NCBI GenBank assembly: GCA_947258625.1
Contig: CAMYJN010000121.1
Coordinates: 1 to 6,949, forward strand
DNA from: an uncultured Polyangiaceae bacterium
GTDB taxonomy: Bacteria; Myxococcota_A; Polyangia; Polyangiales; Houyiibacteriaceae
Direction of reading: 5' to 3'
DNA length: 6,949 nt
Positions 1 to 6,835 of the stretch are shown here, one piece after another. The position numbers and the translations under genes were made by a program. The stretch's first letter is position 1; each line of letters starts with the position of its first letter. Under the pieces are notes generated by a model that saw only the letters and a program-made list of their open reading frames with translations, was not told the DNA's origin and did no database searches.

Positions 1-1
1 C

Positions 2-853
2 CCGGGTCTCAAGCGCTACTGGCAGGAGCGTGGCGTCGAGGTTCCGATTCACGTGATTCCGCGCGCGATTGAAAAGCGCATCTTCGACCAAACCGGCCAG
101 GAAGATCCCTTCGCGCCCGAGACCAAGCCCGGCGCGCGGCTTCTCGTCGTTTGCCGTCATGCGCGCGAGAAGGAAGTCGATCGCCTCCTTCGCATCTTCG
201 CGCGGTACGTCTACCCCCACATCGAAGGCGCCACGCTCACGCTCGTCGGCGACGGCCCCGAAAGCGAGGCGCTCAAGGAGCTCGCCAAGGAGCTCGGTGT
301 AGACCACCGCACCTACTTCGTGGGCGAGCAGTCGCTTCAGCAGATGCCAGCCTGGTTCCGGCACGCCGACCTCTTCGTGTACACCTCCCTGTCAGAAACC
401 TACGGGCAGGTCATCAGTGAGGCGCTCTGGTGCGGCCTTCCGGTCGTGGCCATGGACGACGGAATGGGCGTCGCCGGTCAGGTGACCGATGGCGAAGACG
501 GCTTCCTGATCGATCCAAAGGGCGAAGACGCCGACCGCCAGTTCGGCGGCTACGCGGAGCTCCTGCTCAGCAAGGCCACGCTCCGTCGCCAGATGTCCGA
601 ACAGGCCACGCGCAATGCCAAGGATCGCTCCGACCCCGACGCCTGCGTGCAGCGCTACCTCGAGGTCTTCGAAGTCGCCAAGGACCACGCCAAGCGGAAC
701 CCCGGAGGCTCCCAGCGCGTCGCGTACCGCGGTCTTGCCCGTTGGGCGGGGATGCACTCCACGGTCGCCGCGATGGGTCTCATGCGGAAGCCGGTCGAGC
801 TGAATCGCAACCATGCGCCGACAGGGACCTGGACGTTCTCCGCGGCCTCCTGA
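2..853 (+). CDS. GT4-type glycosyltransferase, C-terminal part (5' end outside window)
   Basis: This open frame enters from the left edge (first full codon at base 2) and ends at TGA 851-853, giving 283 visible residues. The GTG at 53 is only an internal valine, because the frame and its homology-like sequence continue upstream of it. What remains is the C-terminal Rossmann domain of a GT-B fold enzyme (Glycos_transf_1 type). Visible signs are an Arg/Lys nucleotide-phosphate-binding segment (RHAREK, visible residues 52-57), the LVGDGPE strand-loop, and the EX7E motif with glutamates at visible residues 132 and 140 (bases 395-397 and 419-421), followed by the GLPVVA strand. In this family such enzymes transfer a sugar from an activated donor to lipid, glycan or small-molecule acceptors, usually at the cytoplasmic face of the membrane. 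About 50 residues follow the core, rich in Arg, Gly and Met, with no motif I recognise. Donor and acceptor cannot be assigned. It is convergent with the efflux operon, so a functional link is not implied. Confidence 0.9.
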   Translation, partial: PGLKRYWQERGVEVPIHVIPRAIEKRIFDQTGQEDPFAPETKPGARLLVVCRHAREKEVDRLLRIFARYVYPHIEGATLTLVGDGPESEALKELAKELGVDHRTYFVGEQSLQQMPAWFRHADLFVYTSLSETYGQVISEALWCGLPVVAMDDGMGVAGQVTDGEDGFLIDPKGEDADRQFGGYAELLLSKATLRRQMSEQATRNAKDRSDPDACVQRYLEVFEVAKDHAKRNPGGSQRVAYRGLARWAGMHSTVAAMGLMRKPVELNRNHAPTGTWTFSAAS

Positions 854-865
854 CCCGAGTCGCGA

Positions 866-3800
866 TCACTCTGCGGTGAGGAGCTCGACGTCCGCGTCGG
901 AAGGCGTCATCGGTTCGGGCGGTGGCATCGTCGGCTGGCCGCGCAGTCGTGCGCCGAAGTTGCTTCCGAGGCGCCGCGCGTCTTCGAGGATGATGTAGGC
1001 GCAGGGCACGATGAGCAGCATGATCAGCGTCGCCGCCAGGACGCCGAATCCGAGTGAGACGGCCATCGGCACGAGGAAGCGGGCCTGCACCGAGGTCTCG
1101 AGAATCATCGGCGCGAGGCCGAAGAACGTCGTGAGTGACGTCAACAGAATCGGACGAAAGCGCCGCGCGCCACCGGCGACGACTGCTTCCCAGGTGCTCA
1201 TCCCGTCTTCGCGGAAGCGGTTGATGGAGACGATGAGAATCAGCGAGTCGTTGACGACGACACCGGAGAGGGCGACCAGGCCCATCATGCTCATCAGGCT
1301 CAACGAGAAGCCCATCACAACGTGGCCCCAAACGGCGCCCACCATGCCGAACGGAATCGCCGACATCACGAGAATCGGCTGGGCATAGCTGCGGAATACG
1401 ACCGCGAGCATCGAGAACATCACGATCAGCGCGAGGATGAACCCGAGCCCGAGGGCGCCCATCGTTTCGGCCTGGCGCTCTTGCTCGCCACCGAGGCTGT
1501 ATGAAAGCCCTGGAAAGTCGGCGAGCAGCTGTGGGAGCTCACGCTGAATGATCTGTGCGTTGATGTCGTTCGCGTTGGCATCTTCGTCGGCCACATCGGC
1601 CGTGACGCTGATGTTGCGACGCCCGTCGGTTCGTTTGATGATCGTATACGCTTGTCCCCTCGTGACCACGGCGGCCTGCGACAGGGGCATCTCCCCCCCC
1701 AAGGGGGTGCGCACGATGAGCTCTTCGACGTTATAGAGGGACCGCCTCTCTTCGAGCGGCAACCGAACGTACACGCGAACCTCGTCACGACCTCGCTGCT
1801 GACGAACCGCCTCCGCCCCAAAGAACGCCGCCCGAACCTGCCGCGCCAGCTCGAATTCGGTCATGCCTTGCGCCAAGGCGGCGGCGGTGAGCCGGAAGTC
1901 GAGCTGATCCTTGCCTTTGGTGACGCCGCTGTCGATGTCGCGAAGGCCGCTATAGGCCGAGATCTCGGTCGCCAGGCGTTCGGCGGCCGCTTCGAGGGTG
2001 GGCACGTCGTCGTGGATCAGTTGAACCTCGATCGGTTTGCCTGGCTCGACACCGACTTCGAATGAAAACGTCAGCGAGTCGGCACCCGGGATCTCGCCGA
2101 TTTCGTCGCGCCAGCGCTGGACGAACTTCTGGGTCGTCAACTCGCGGTCCCCAGCGTCGATGAGATACATCATCACGGTGGCGTAGTGACTTCCCTCGGT
2201 CGACATGGAGCCCTCCGGACCCGATTCGAGCGCGCTCATGGCCCCGACTTCCTCGTACAAGCCCCGGGACATCGTCGGCCCATTGCTTTTGGCGTCTTCG
2301 CCGTCGACGATCGATTGAGCGATCGCGGCGATCCCGTCAGCGATTCGCTCGGTTTCGGATACCGGCGTGCCGACCGGCATCTTGAGGTGCGCGGTGATCA
2401 GGTCACCCTCGACCTTTGGGAGAAAGGTAAACGGAATCCGGCCGGCTACGTAGCCGAGCGTTCCGACCAGGAGGGCAACCCCAGCCGCGATCGTGAAGTA
2501 GCGCCAGCGCAGCGCCTTGTTCAAGAAGGGGATGTAGGTGTGCTGGATGTGATGCTGGAGGCGGTGTGCCATGTCGAGCTTGGCGAGGCCGCGCATGGCC
2601 CAGAGGTACGGCGAGAGCACGATTCTCAGCCACCAGGGCATCGGGTGCGAAAGGTGGGCCGGCAAAATGAGCAGGGATTCGATGAGGGAGATCATCAACA
2701 CCGCGATGACGACGATCGGCACGACGCGGAAGAACTTCCCCATGGGCCCCGGGACCATCAGCATCGGGGCGAAAGCCACACAGCTCGTGAGGATCGCGAA
2801 GATGACCGGCTGTGCGACCTCTTTGGCGCCGCCGATAGCAGCTTCTAGACGCCCCTTGCCATCCATCCGCTGTTTGTAAATCGCCTCGCCGACGACAATT
2901 GCATCGTCGACGACCATGCCGAGCGTAATGATGAACGCGAAGAGCGAGATCATGTTGATCGACACGTCGGTCACCGGGAAGAAGAGCAGGGAGCCCGCAA
3001 ACGAAATGGGGATCCCGAGAGTTACCCAGAATGCGAGACGCGCTTCGAGAAACAATGCCAGCGTCAGAAGGACCAGGAGCAGACCGATGCGCGCGTTTCG
3101 CAAGAGCAGCGAGAGTCGCCCTTCATACATCTCGGCTGTGTCGAACCAGTTCGCGGCGTAGAGGCCTTCGGGCAAGGTCTCTTGGAGCTCGACGACGTAC
3201 TCCTTCGCGGCGGCGGACACGGTGAGCGGAGTCTCGGAACCGACGCGGAAGACGTTGATCATCACGGCCGGTTTGCCGTTGTACGTGGCTTCTTTATCGA
3301 TTTCCTGGAAGCCATCGCGCACGGTCGCCACGTCGCGAACGCGCACCTGCGAGCCATCGGGCTGGCTGAGAAGAACGATGTTGCTGAACTCGTTGCCCCG
3401 GTCACGCCGTTCGGTCGTGCGGAGCAGGACCTCACCGGCCGTCGTCTTCACGCCGCCGCCAGGGAGTTCGACCGACGCGGCCCGGACACGTGCTGCCACC
3501 TCATCGATGGTTAATCCATGCTTGCGGAGCTCGGCTTGCGGGACTTCGATGCTGATCTCGAGGGGGCGAATTCCGGAGAGCTCGACGTAGGTGATGCGCG
3601 GGTCTTGGAGCAGCGTTCGACGGCTGTTTTCCGCCACGGCTCGCAGGGTGTTTTCATCGACGTCGCCGTAGAGAACGATCGAGATGACCTGTTGCCGGTT
3701 CGAAAGAAGGCTGACGGTCGGGCGCTCCACGTCCTCGGGAAACGAGGTGATGCGATCGATGGCGCTCTTCACGTCGTTGAGCGCTCGGTCCTTGTCGGTG

Positions 3801-4132
3801 TTGAGCAAGAGCTCGACCAAGGTGCTCGCCTGCCCCTCCATCGCCGAGGAGGTGACCTTCTTGACCCCATCGATGCCGCGAACCGCCTCTTCGACCGCAA
3901 GCACGACCGCTTGTTCGACTTCCGCCGGGCTCGCGCCGGGGTAGATGACGCTGATCGAGACGACGTCGAGCTCGACCTCCGGGAACACCTCCTGCTTGAT
4001 GCCCGAGGCCAAAGTGACGATGCCCCCGACGATCAGGATGAGCATCAAGACATTGGCTGCGACAGAGTTCTTCGCCGCCCAGGCGATGACGCCGCGCTCT
4101 TTGTCTGGGTCGAAGTCGCTGGAGTCGGTCAT
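866..4132 (-). CDS. RND-family multidrug efflux permease (AcrB/HAE1-like)
   Basis: An inner-membrane proton-driven pump of 1088 residues, close to the roughly 1050 typical of AcrB. Layout: TM1 about 22-44; periplasmic porter domain about 45-340; TM2-TM6 about 344-491; a linker containing a His-rich patch (521-531); TM7 about 545-563; second periplasmic porter/docking region about 570-888; TM8-TM12 about 892-1046; and a Pro/acidic cytoplasmic tail. Family hallmarks are YPGASP after TM1 (64-69), GMVVDD in TM4 with the proton-relay pair Asp409-Asp410, LILPAHL after TM6, and RFRPILLTSL at TM11. In TM10 the position of AcrB Lys940 is Asn961, followed by Asp962 (GVVVND), so the canonical relay lysine is absent. 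From memory, a GVVVNDS-type TM10 occurs in a poorly studied subgroup of RND permeases. The ATG at 4132 overlaps the adaptor stop as ATGA and has no Shine-Dalgarno sequence before it, so translation probably depends on reinitiation. Substrate unknown. Heavy-metal pumps (CzcA type) are less likely because the sequence looks HAE1-like, but they are not strictly excluded. Confidence 0.96.
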   Translation of the reverse strand: MTDSSDFDPDKERGVIAWAAKNSVAANVLMLILIVGGIVTLASGIKQEVFPEVELDVVSISVIYPGASPAEVEQAVVLAVEEAVRGIDGVKKVTSSAMEGQASTLVELLLNTDKDRALNDVKSAIDRITSFPEDVERPTVSLLSNRQQVISIVLYGDVDENTLRAVAENSRRTLLQDPRITYVELSGIRPLEISIEVPQAELRKHGLTIDEVAARVRAASVELPGGGVKTTAGEVLLRTTERRDRGNEFSNIVLLSQPDGSQVRVRDVATVRDGFQEIDKEATYNGKPAVMINVFRVGSETPLTVSAAAKEYVVELQETLPEGLYAANWFDTAEMYEGRLSLLLRNARIGLLLVLLTLALFLEARLAFWVTLGIPISFAGSLLFFPVTDVSINMISLFAFIITLGMVVDDAIVVGEAIYKQRMDGKGRLEAAIGGAKEVAQPVIFAILTSCVAFAPMLMVPGPMGKFFRVVPIVVIAVLMISLIESLLILPAHLSHPMPWWLRIVLSPYLWAMRGLAKLDMAHRLQHHIQHTYIPFLNKALRWRYFTIAAGVALLVGTLGYVAGRIPFTFLPKVEGDLITAHLKMPVGTPVSETERIADGIAAIAQSIVDGEDAKSNGPTMSRGLYEEVGAMSALESGPEGSMSTEGSHYATVMMYLIDAGDRELTTQKFVQRWRDEIGEIPGADSLTFSFEVGVEPGKPIEVQLIHDDVPTLEAAAERLATEISAYSGLRDIDSGVTKGKDQLDFRLTAAALAQGMTEFELARQVRAAFFGAEAVRQQRGRDEVRVYVRLPLEERRSLYNVEELIVRTPLGGEMPLSQAAVVTRGQAYTIIKRTDGRRNISVTADVADEDANANDINAQIIQRELPQLLADFPGLSYSLGGEQERQAETMGALGLGFILALIVMFSMLAVVFRSYAQPILVMSAIPFGMVGAVWGHVVMGFSLSLMSMMGLVALSGVVVNDSLILIVSINRFREDGMSTWEAVVAGGARRFRPILLTSLTTFFGLAPMILETSVQARFLVPMAVSLGFGVLAATLIMLLIVPCAYIILEDARRLGSNFGARLRGQPTMPPPEPMTPSDADVELLTAE
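1693..1700 (-). repeat. Run of eight G in the permease coding strand
   Basis: Eight consecutive C on the plus strand (G on the coding strand) span codons Leu811-Glu814 of the RND permease (LGGE). The run is followed on the plus strand by AAGGGGG, so the locus is also a short C-rich/G-rich inverted repeat (five C, AA, five G). The reading frame is intact here. Long G runs are prone to slippage in replication and to sequencing error, and a one-base change would truncate the pump within its second porter domain. Confidence 0.8.
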
Positions 4133-5343
4133 GGCGTGGCTTGGGCGGCGGGCTTGCTTGGGTCGCCGGGCGCGGCCTCAGGCTTCTTCTCCAGGGTTCT
4201 GAGGAGCATGTTGGGCACGGGCGTTGGGATGCGGCTGGTGACGACGCGTTCGTTGGCCTGTAAGCCGCTGGTGACGAGCACCGCATCGGGTTCGGTCCAC
4301 GCGATTTGCACGTCGCGAATCTCGAGCTGGTCTTGGTCGTTCATCACGTAGACGCTTCGCCCGTTTCTCAGCGCGACGCGGGGGACGCGGATGGCGTTGT
4401 CGATGGGCTGGGCGCCCACCTCCACGTCGACAAACGAGCCGAGGAGCAAGGGGAGGTCGCCGGGCTTCCCGAGGGGGTTCTCGATGCGCACCAGGATGCG
4501 CGCCATCGCCCCGCCTGGATCGAGGTCCGGCAGCTGTCGGATCACCTCGCCCCGACGTTCAATCGTCTCTTGGCCGACGTGCTGGATGATCTTCGTTTCG
4601 GAGCCGGGGGCGTCGTCGGCACGGGCCCGCACCGTTCGCAAAGAGGCGACGGGAACCGACACCTGCACGTGGTACTCGTCCGTGCCAACCAGCCGCGCAA
4701 CCGTGCTCTGCGGGCTGATCAGCTGGCCCGCGTCCACGCTCTCGCTCACCACCATCGCGTTGAAGGGCGCGCGCAGGGTGGTACGGGTCAAATCGAGCTG
4801 CGCCTTTTTGAGCGCACTCTGCGCGGCCTTGACCGCAAGCCTGGTCGATTCGAGCTGCGGCTCGCGCTGGGCGAGGGCGCGCTGCTCTTCTGAAACGTCC
4901 ATCTCGCCGAAGGAGTTCCACTCGCGTTTGGCCACCTCGCCTCGACGCTTCTCGAGCGCGAGATCGAGCTTGGCGCGGTTGACTTCCGCGCGATACGACT
5001 CGACGGCGAGCTCGTAGTCGCGCGGGTCGATCTTGAGGATCGGCTGGCCTTCTTTGAACCGGCCTCCGGCGACGAGCTCGCCGCTCTGCCAGGTGACGCG
5101 TCCACCAAGCTCGGCCTGGAGCACGATTTCCTGGGCGGGAACGACGGTGCCTTTGGCGTGCAGGTCGACCTCGTGCCGGCTCGCGTCGATCTGGATGACG
5201 TCGACCAGCGTTCCTTCGAGCGGCTTCTCGGCGCGCGGCGGCTCCGCCTTGGTGATGACGAGGACGTAGGCCGCAACGGCCGCGGCGACGAGCACGCCGA
5301 TCGACAGAGCCCATTTCATGCGACGCTCGCTTCGCTTAGTCAT
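4129..5343 (-). CDS. RND efflux periplasmic adaptor (membrane fusion protein, HlyD/AcrA-like)
   Basis: The adaptor joins the inner-membrane pump to the outer-membrane channel. With the start chosen here it has 404 residues: a basic N-terminus, one hydrophobic anchor (about 11-30) with no lipobox Cys, first lipoyl half (about 63-108, including AELGGRV and GQPILKIDP), alpha-helical hairpin (about 111-185, Lys/Glu/Ala-rich coiled coil), second lipoyl half (TLRAPFNAMVV, 189-199), beta-barrel (about 225-310), membrane-proximal domain (about 312-375) and a Pro/Ala-rich tail. The frame is open to a TTG at 5358, but the ATG at 5343 has GGAG (5353-5356) nine bases upstream and is preferred. A later ATG at 5319 would keep the anchor but has a weaker upstream sequence. 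The start overlaps the OMF stop by 8 nt (ATGACTAA), and the end overlaps the pump start by 4 nt. At the hairpin tip, Arg140 and Ser151 match the channel-docking motif R-x3-L-x6-S, but the Leu position is Ser144. Confidence 0.95.
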   Translation of the reverse strand: MTKRSERRMKWALSIGVLVAAAVAAYVLVITKAEPPRAEKPLEGTLVDVIQIDASRHEVDLHAKGTVVPAQEIVLQAELGGRVTWQSGELVAGGRFKEGQPILKIDPRDYELAVESYRAEVNRAKLDLALEKRRGEVAKREWNSFGEMDVSEEQRALAQREPQLESTRLAVKAAQSALKKAQLDLTRTTLRAPFNAMVVSESVDAGQLISPQSTVARLVGTDEYHVQVSVPVASLRTVRARADDAPGSETKIIQHVGQETIERRGEVIRQLPDLDPGGAMARILVRIENPLGKPGDLPLLLGSFVDVEVGAQPIDNAIRVPRVALRNGRSVYVMNDQDQLEIRDVQIAWTEPDAVLVTSGLQANERVVTSRIPTPVPNMLLRTLEKKPEAAPGDPSKPAAQATP

Positions 5344-6835
5344 CTTCGGGCTCTCCAAATTCTGCGGGCCACGCGCCTCCGAGGGCTCGGTAGAGCTGGA
5401 CGCGATAGGAAACCAGTTGTCGGCGTGAGGCGACGAGCTGGAGCTCGGAGACCTGCCGCGTGGCGAGCGCGGTCAAGACCGGCAAAAAATCGCTGAGGCC
5501 GGCGCGGTACCGATCTCGGGTGGCTTCGAGCGTGATGTTGGCCAAGCGGAACTCGTCTTCGAGGAACTGAATTCGCAGGCGCTCTTGGCGTTCGAGCACT
5601 AGCGAGCTTTCGACTTCGAACAGCGCGGTGAGGATGGTTTCGGCGTACGCCTCCAGGAGTTGGTCGAGAACCGCGCGCTGGGCTTTGATCTGCGATCTTC
5701 CGGCGATGCCATCGAACAGCGGAACGGCCAAATTGGCACCGGCGTTCCAGGTAAAGCCCTTTGCCGTGATCGCAGGGGTCGTGTCTCCGGGGGCGCCGCC
5801 GAAGGCGCCCGTGGAGGTGATCTTGGACCGAAGCCATGTGTATGAAGGAGTGAAGTCGATGGTGAGTTGAGGAAGTCGCGCGCCAACGGCTGCAGCGACT
5901 CGGCGATCCTCCGCTTCGACACGCGTCTGGACGGCTCGGATGTCCGGTCGCGCTTCTAGAAGCGAGGCCGGGACTTGAATGGCCGGCGTCGGACCAATTT
6001 CAGGGAGCATCTTGCCCTCGATCGGGAACTCTCGGCCGGGCGCCTCGCCCAGCAAGATGGAAAGCCGCTGATCGGTGAGGTCGGTTCTTCCATCGGACAG
6101 GGCGAGGAGGGCGCGTTGGCTGGCGACGCGTTGACGTTGTTGGTGGACGTCAACCGCCGAATTTAGACCCTCGCGATAGCGAAGCTCAACCAGCTCGAGA
6201 AACCGAAGGTCGGTGTCGAGCTGCTCCTCGACCACCGCGACTTCGACGCGTGAATTGACCGAGTCGAACCAGGCTTCGGCAACTTCGGCCGAAATCAAGA
6301 TGGCCAGCGCCTCTTGATCGAGCCTGGCAGCTTGCGCGTCGAGCTTGGCACCTTGGTGCTCGCGGGCGCGCCTGGCGAAGAGGTCCACCTCGTACGAAAC
6401 CGGGAGTGACCCAGTTGCGTCTAGTGAGGTCGTTTCAGCAAACGGCGTGATGTTGCGGGCCGCGCCGAACGCACCCACCGCTCCGATTTGCGGCATGCGC
6501 GCGGCGCGAACTTGGTTGGCGATGTACCGCGCCTGCTGCACCCGCGCCCAGCCGGCGCGCACCGTCTGGTTTCGGCGAAGCGCCTCTTCGATGAGCGCCG
6601 TTAGCGTCGGGTCGCCCAGCTGACGCCACCAGCGCACATCGCGAATTGCCTGCGGTCCGGCCTTTGCCTGGGGCAGGGCGTCGGGCTCGGGTTCCGGTTT
6701 GGGCGTTGGCTCGGCCTCGGATCCTTCGGAGAAGGTGCCCGGTACCTCCAAGGGCGGCGGTATGTCGGTTTCCTTGCGGTAGTTGCAACCGACAGCCAGC
6801 GCCGAGACCAACAAGATGAGAATCACTGCACGCAT
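5336..6835 (-). CDS. Outer-membrane efflux lipoprotein (OprM/NodT-type OMF, TolC superfamily)
   Basis: This is the exit duct of the tripartite pump: trimers form an outer-membrane beta-barrel with a long periplasmic alpha-barrel. The protein has 499 residues. A short hydrophobic signal peptide (residues 3-16) ends in AVGC, so Cys17 is the likely lipidated residue. Position +2 is Asn, not the Asp of inner-membrane retention. The -3 residue is Ala rather than the usual Leu, a slightly imperfect lipobox. A Pro/Glu-rich linker (36-62) precedes two OEP repeats (about 68-265 and 285-485). Family marks are WWRQLGDP (69-76), the second-repeat signature EARPDIRAVQTRVEAEDRRV (294-313), VPLFDGI (371-377), YRAGLSDFLPVL (443-454) and LYRALGGAW near the C-terminus (481-489). 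A TTG lies one codon upstream (6838), but ATG 6835 follows AAGGA (6844-6848) by 8 nt and is preferred. It is the first complete gene of the operon and overlaps the preceding stop codon by one base. Confidence 0.95.
   Translation of the reverse strand: MRAVILILLVSALAVGCNYRKETDIPPPLEVPGTFSEGSEAEPTPKPEPEPDALPQAKAGPQAIRDVRWWRQLGDPTLTALIEEALRRNQTVRAGWARVQQARYIANQVRAARMPQIGAVGAFGAARNITPFAETTSLDATGSLPVSYEVDLFARRAREHQGAKLDAQAARLDQEALAILISAEVAEAWFDSVNSRVEVAVVEEQLDTDLRFLELVELRYREGLNSAVDVHQQRQRVASQRALLALSDGRTDLTDQRLSILLGEAPGREFPIEGKMLPEIGPTPAIQVPASLLEARPDIRAVQTRVEAEDRRVAAAVGARLPQLTIDFTPSYTWLRSKITSTGAFGGAPGDTTPAITAKGFTWNAGANLAVPLFDGIAGRSQIKAQRAVLDQLLEAYAETILTALFEVESSLVLERQERLRIQFLEDEFRLANITLEATRDRYRAGLSDFLPVLTALATRQVSELQLVASRRQLVSYRVQLYRALGGAWPAEFGEPEDD
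5353..5356 (-). promoter_or_regulatory. Ribosome-binding site of the adaptor gene
   Basis: GGAG on the minus strand, 9 nt before the ATG at 5343. It lies inside the last codons of the OMF gene. It supports ATG 5343 as the adaptor start and argues against TTG 5358, which would overlap this site. Confidence 0.7.

Noticed and set aside
846..883. Possible bidirectional terminator between the convergent genes (TCAC/GTGA stem at 866-879, outer CTCC/GGAG)
   Set aside because: The inner stem is only 4 bp with a 6-nt loop, the outer pairing leaves a large asymmetric internal loop, and there is no T tract on either strand.
780..1331. Minus-strand open frame of 183 codons overlapping the pump 3' end and the glycosyltransferase end
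   Set aside because: It is an Arg/Ser/Pro-rich frame-shadow of the permease C-terminus that runs antisense through the end of the glycosyltransferase. It shows no independent features.
2550..2580. His-rich patch in the pump linker (HRLQHHIQH) as a metal-binding site suggesting a heavy-metal pump
   Set aside because: It lies in the cytoplasmic TM6-TM7 linker, the spacing has no known metal-site pattern, and the overall sequence looks HAE1-like rather than CzcA/CusA-like.
2186..2848. Plus-strand open frame of 220 codons within the pump gene
   Set aside because: Its Arg/Asp/His-rich composition mirrors the permease codons. It has no recognisable motif and no convincing ribosome-binding site.
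3518..4351. Long plus-strand open frame (277 codons) opposite the start of the pump gene
   Set aside because: It lies antisense to a clearly homologous permease/adaptor region, has an Asp/Arg/Val-rich shadow composition and no domain, and crosses the ATGA junction. It is typical of the antisense frames left open in GC-rich genes.
5344..5358. TTG at 5358 as adaptor start (409 residues)
   Set aside because: The GGAG at 5353-5356 would lie within that start and just after it, whereas it is ideally spaced for the ATG at 5343.
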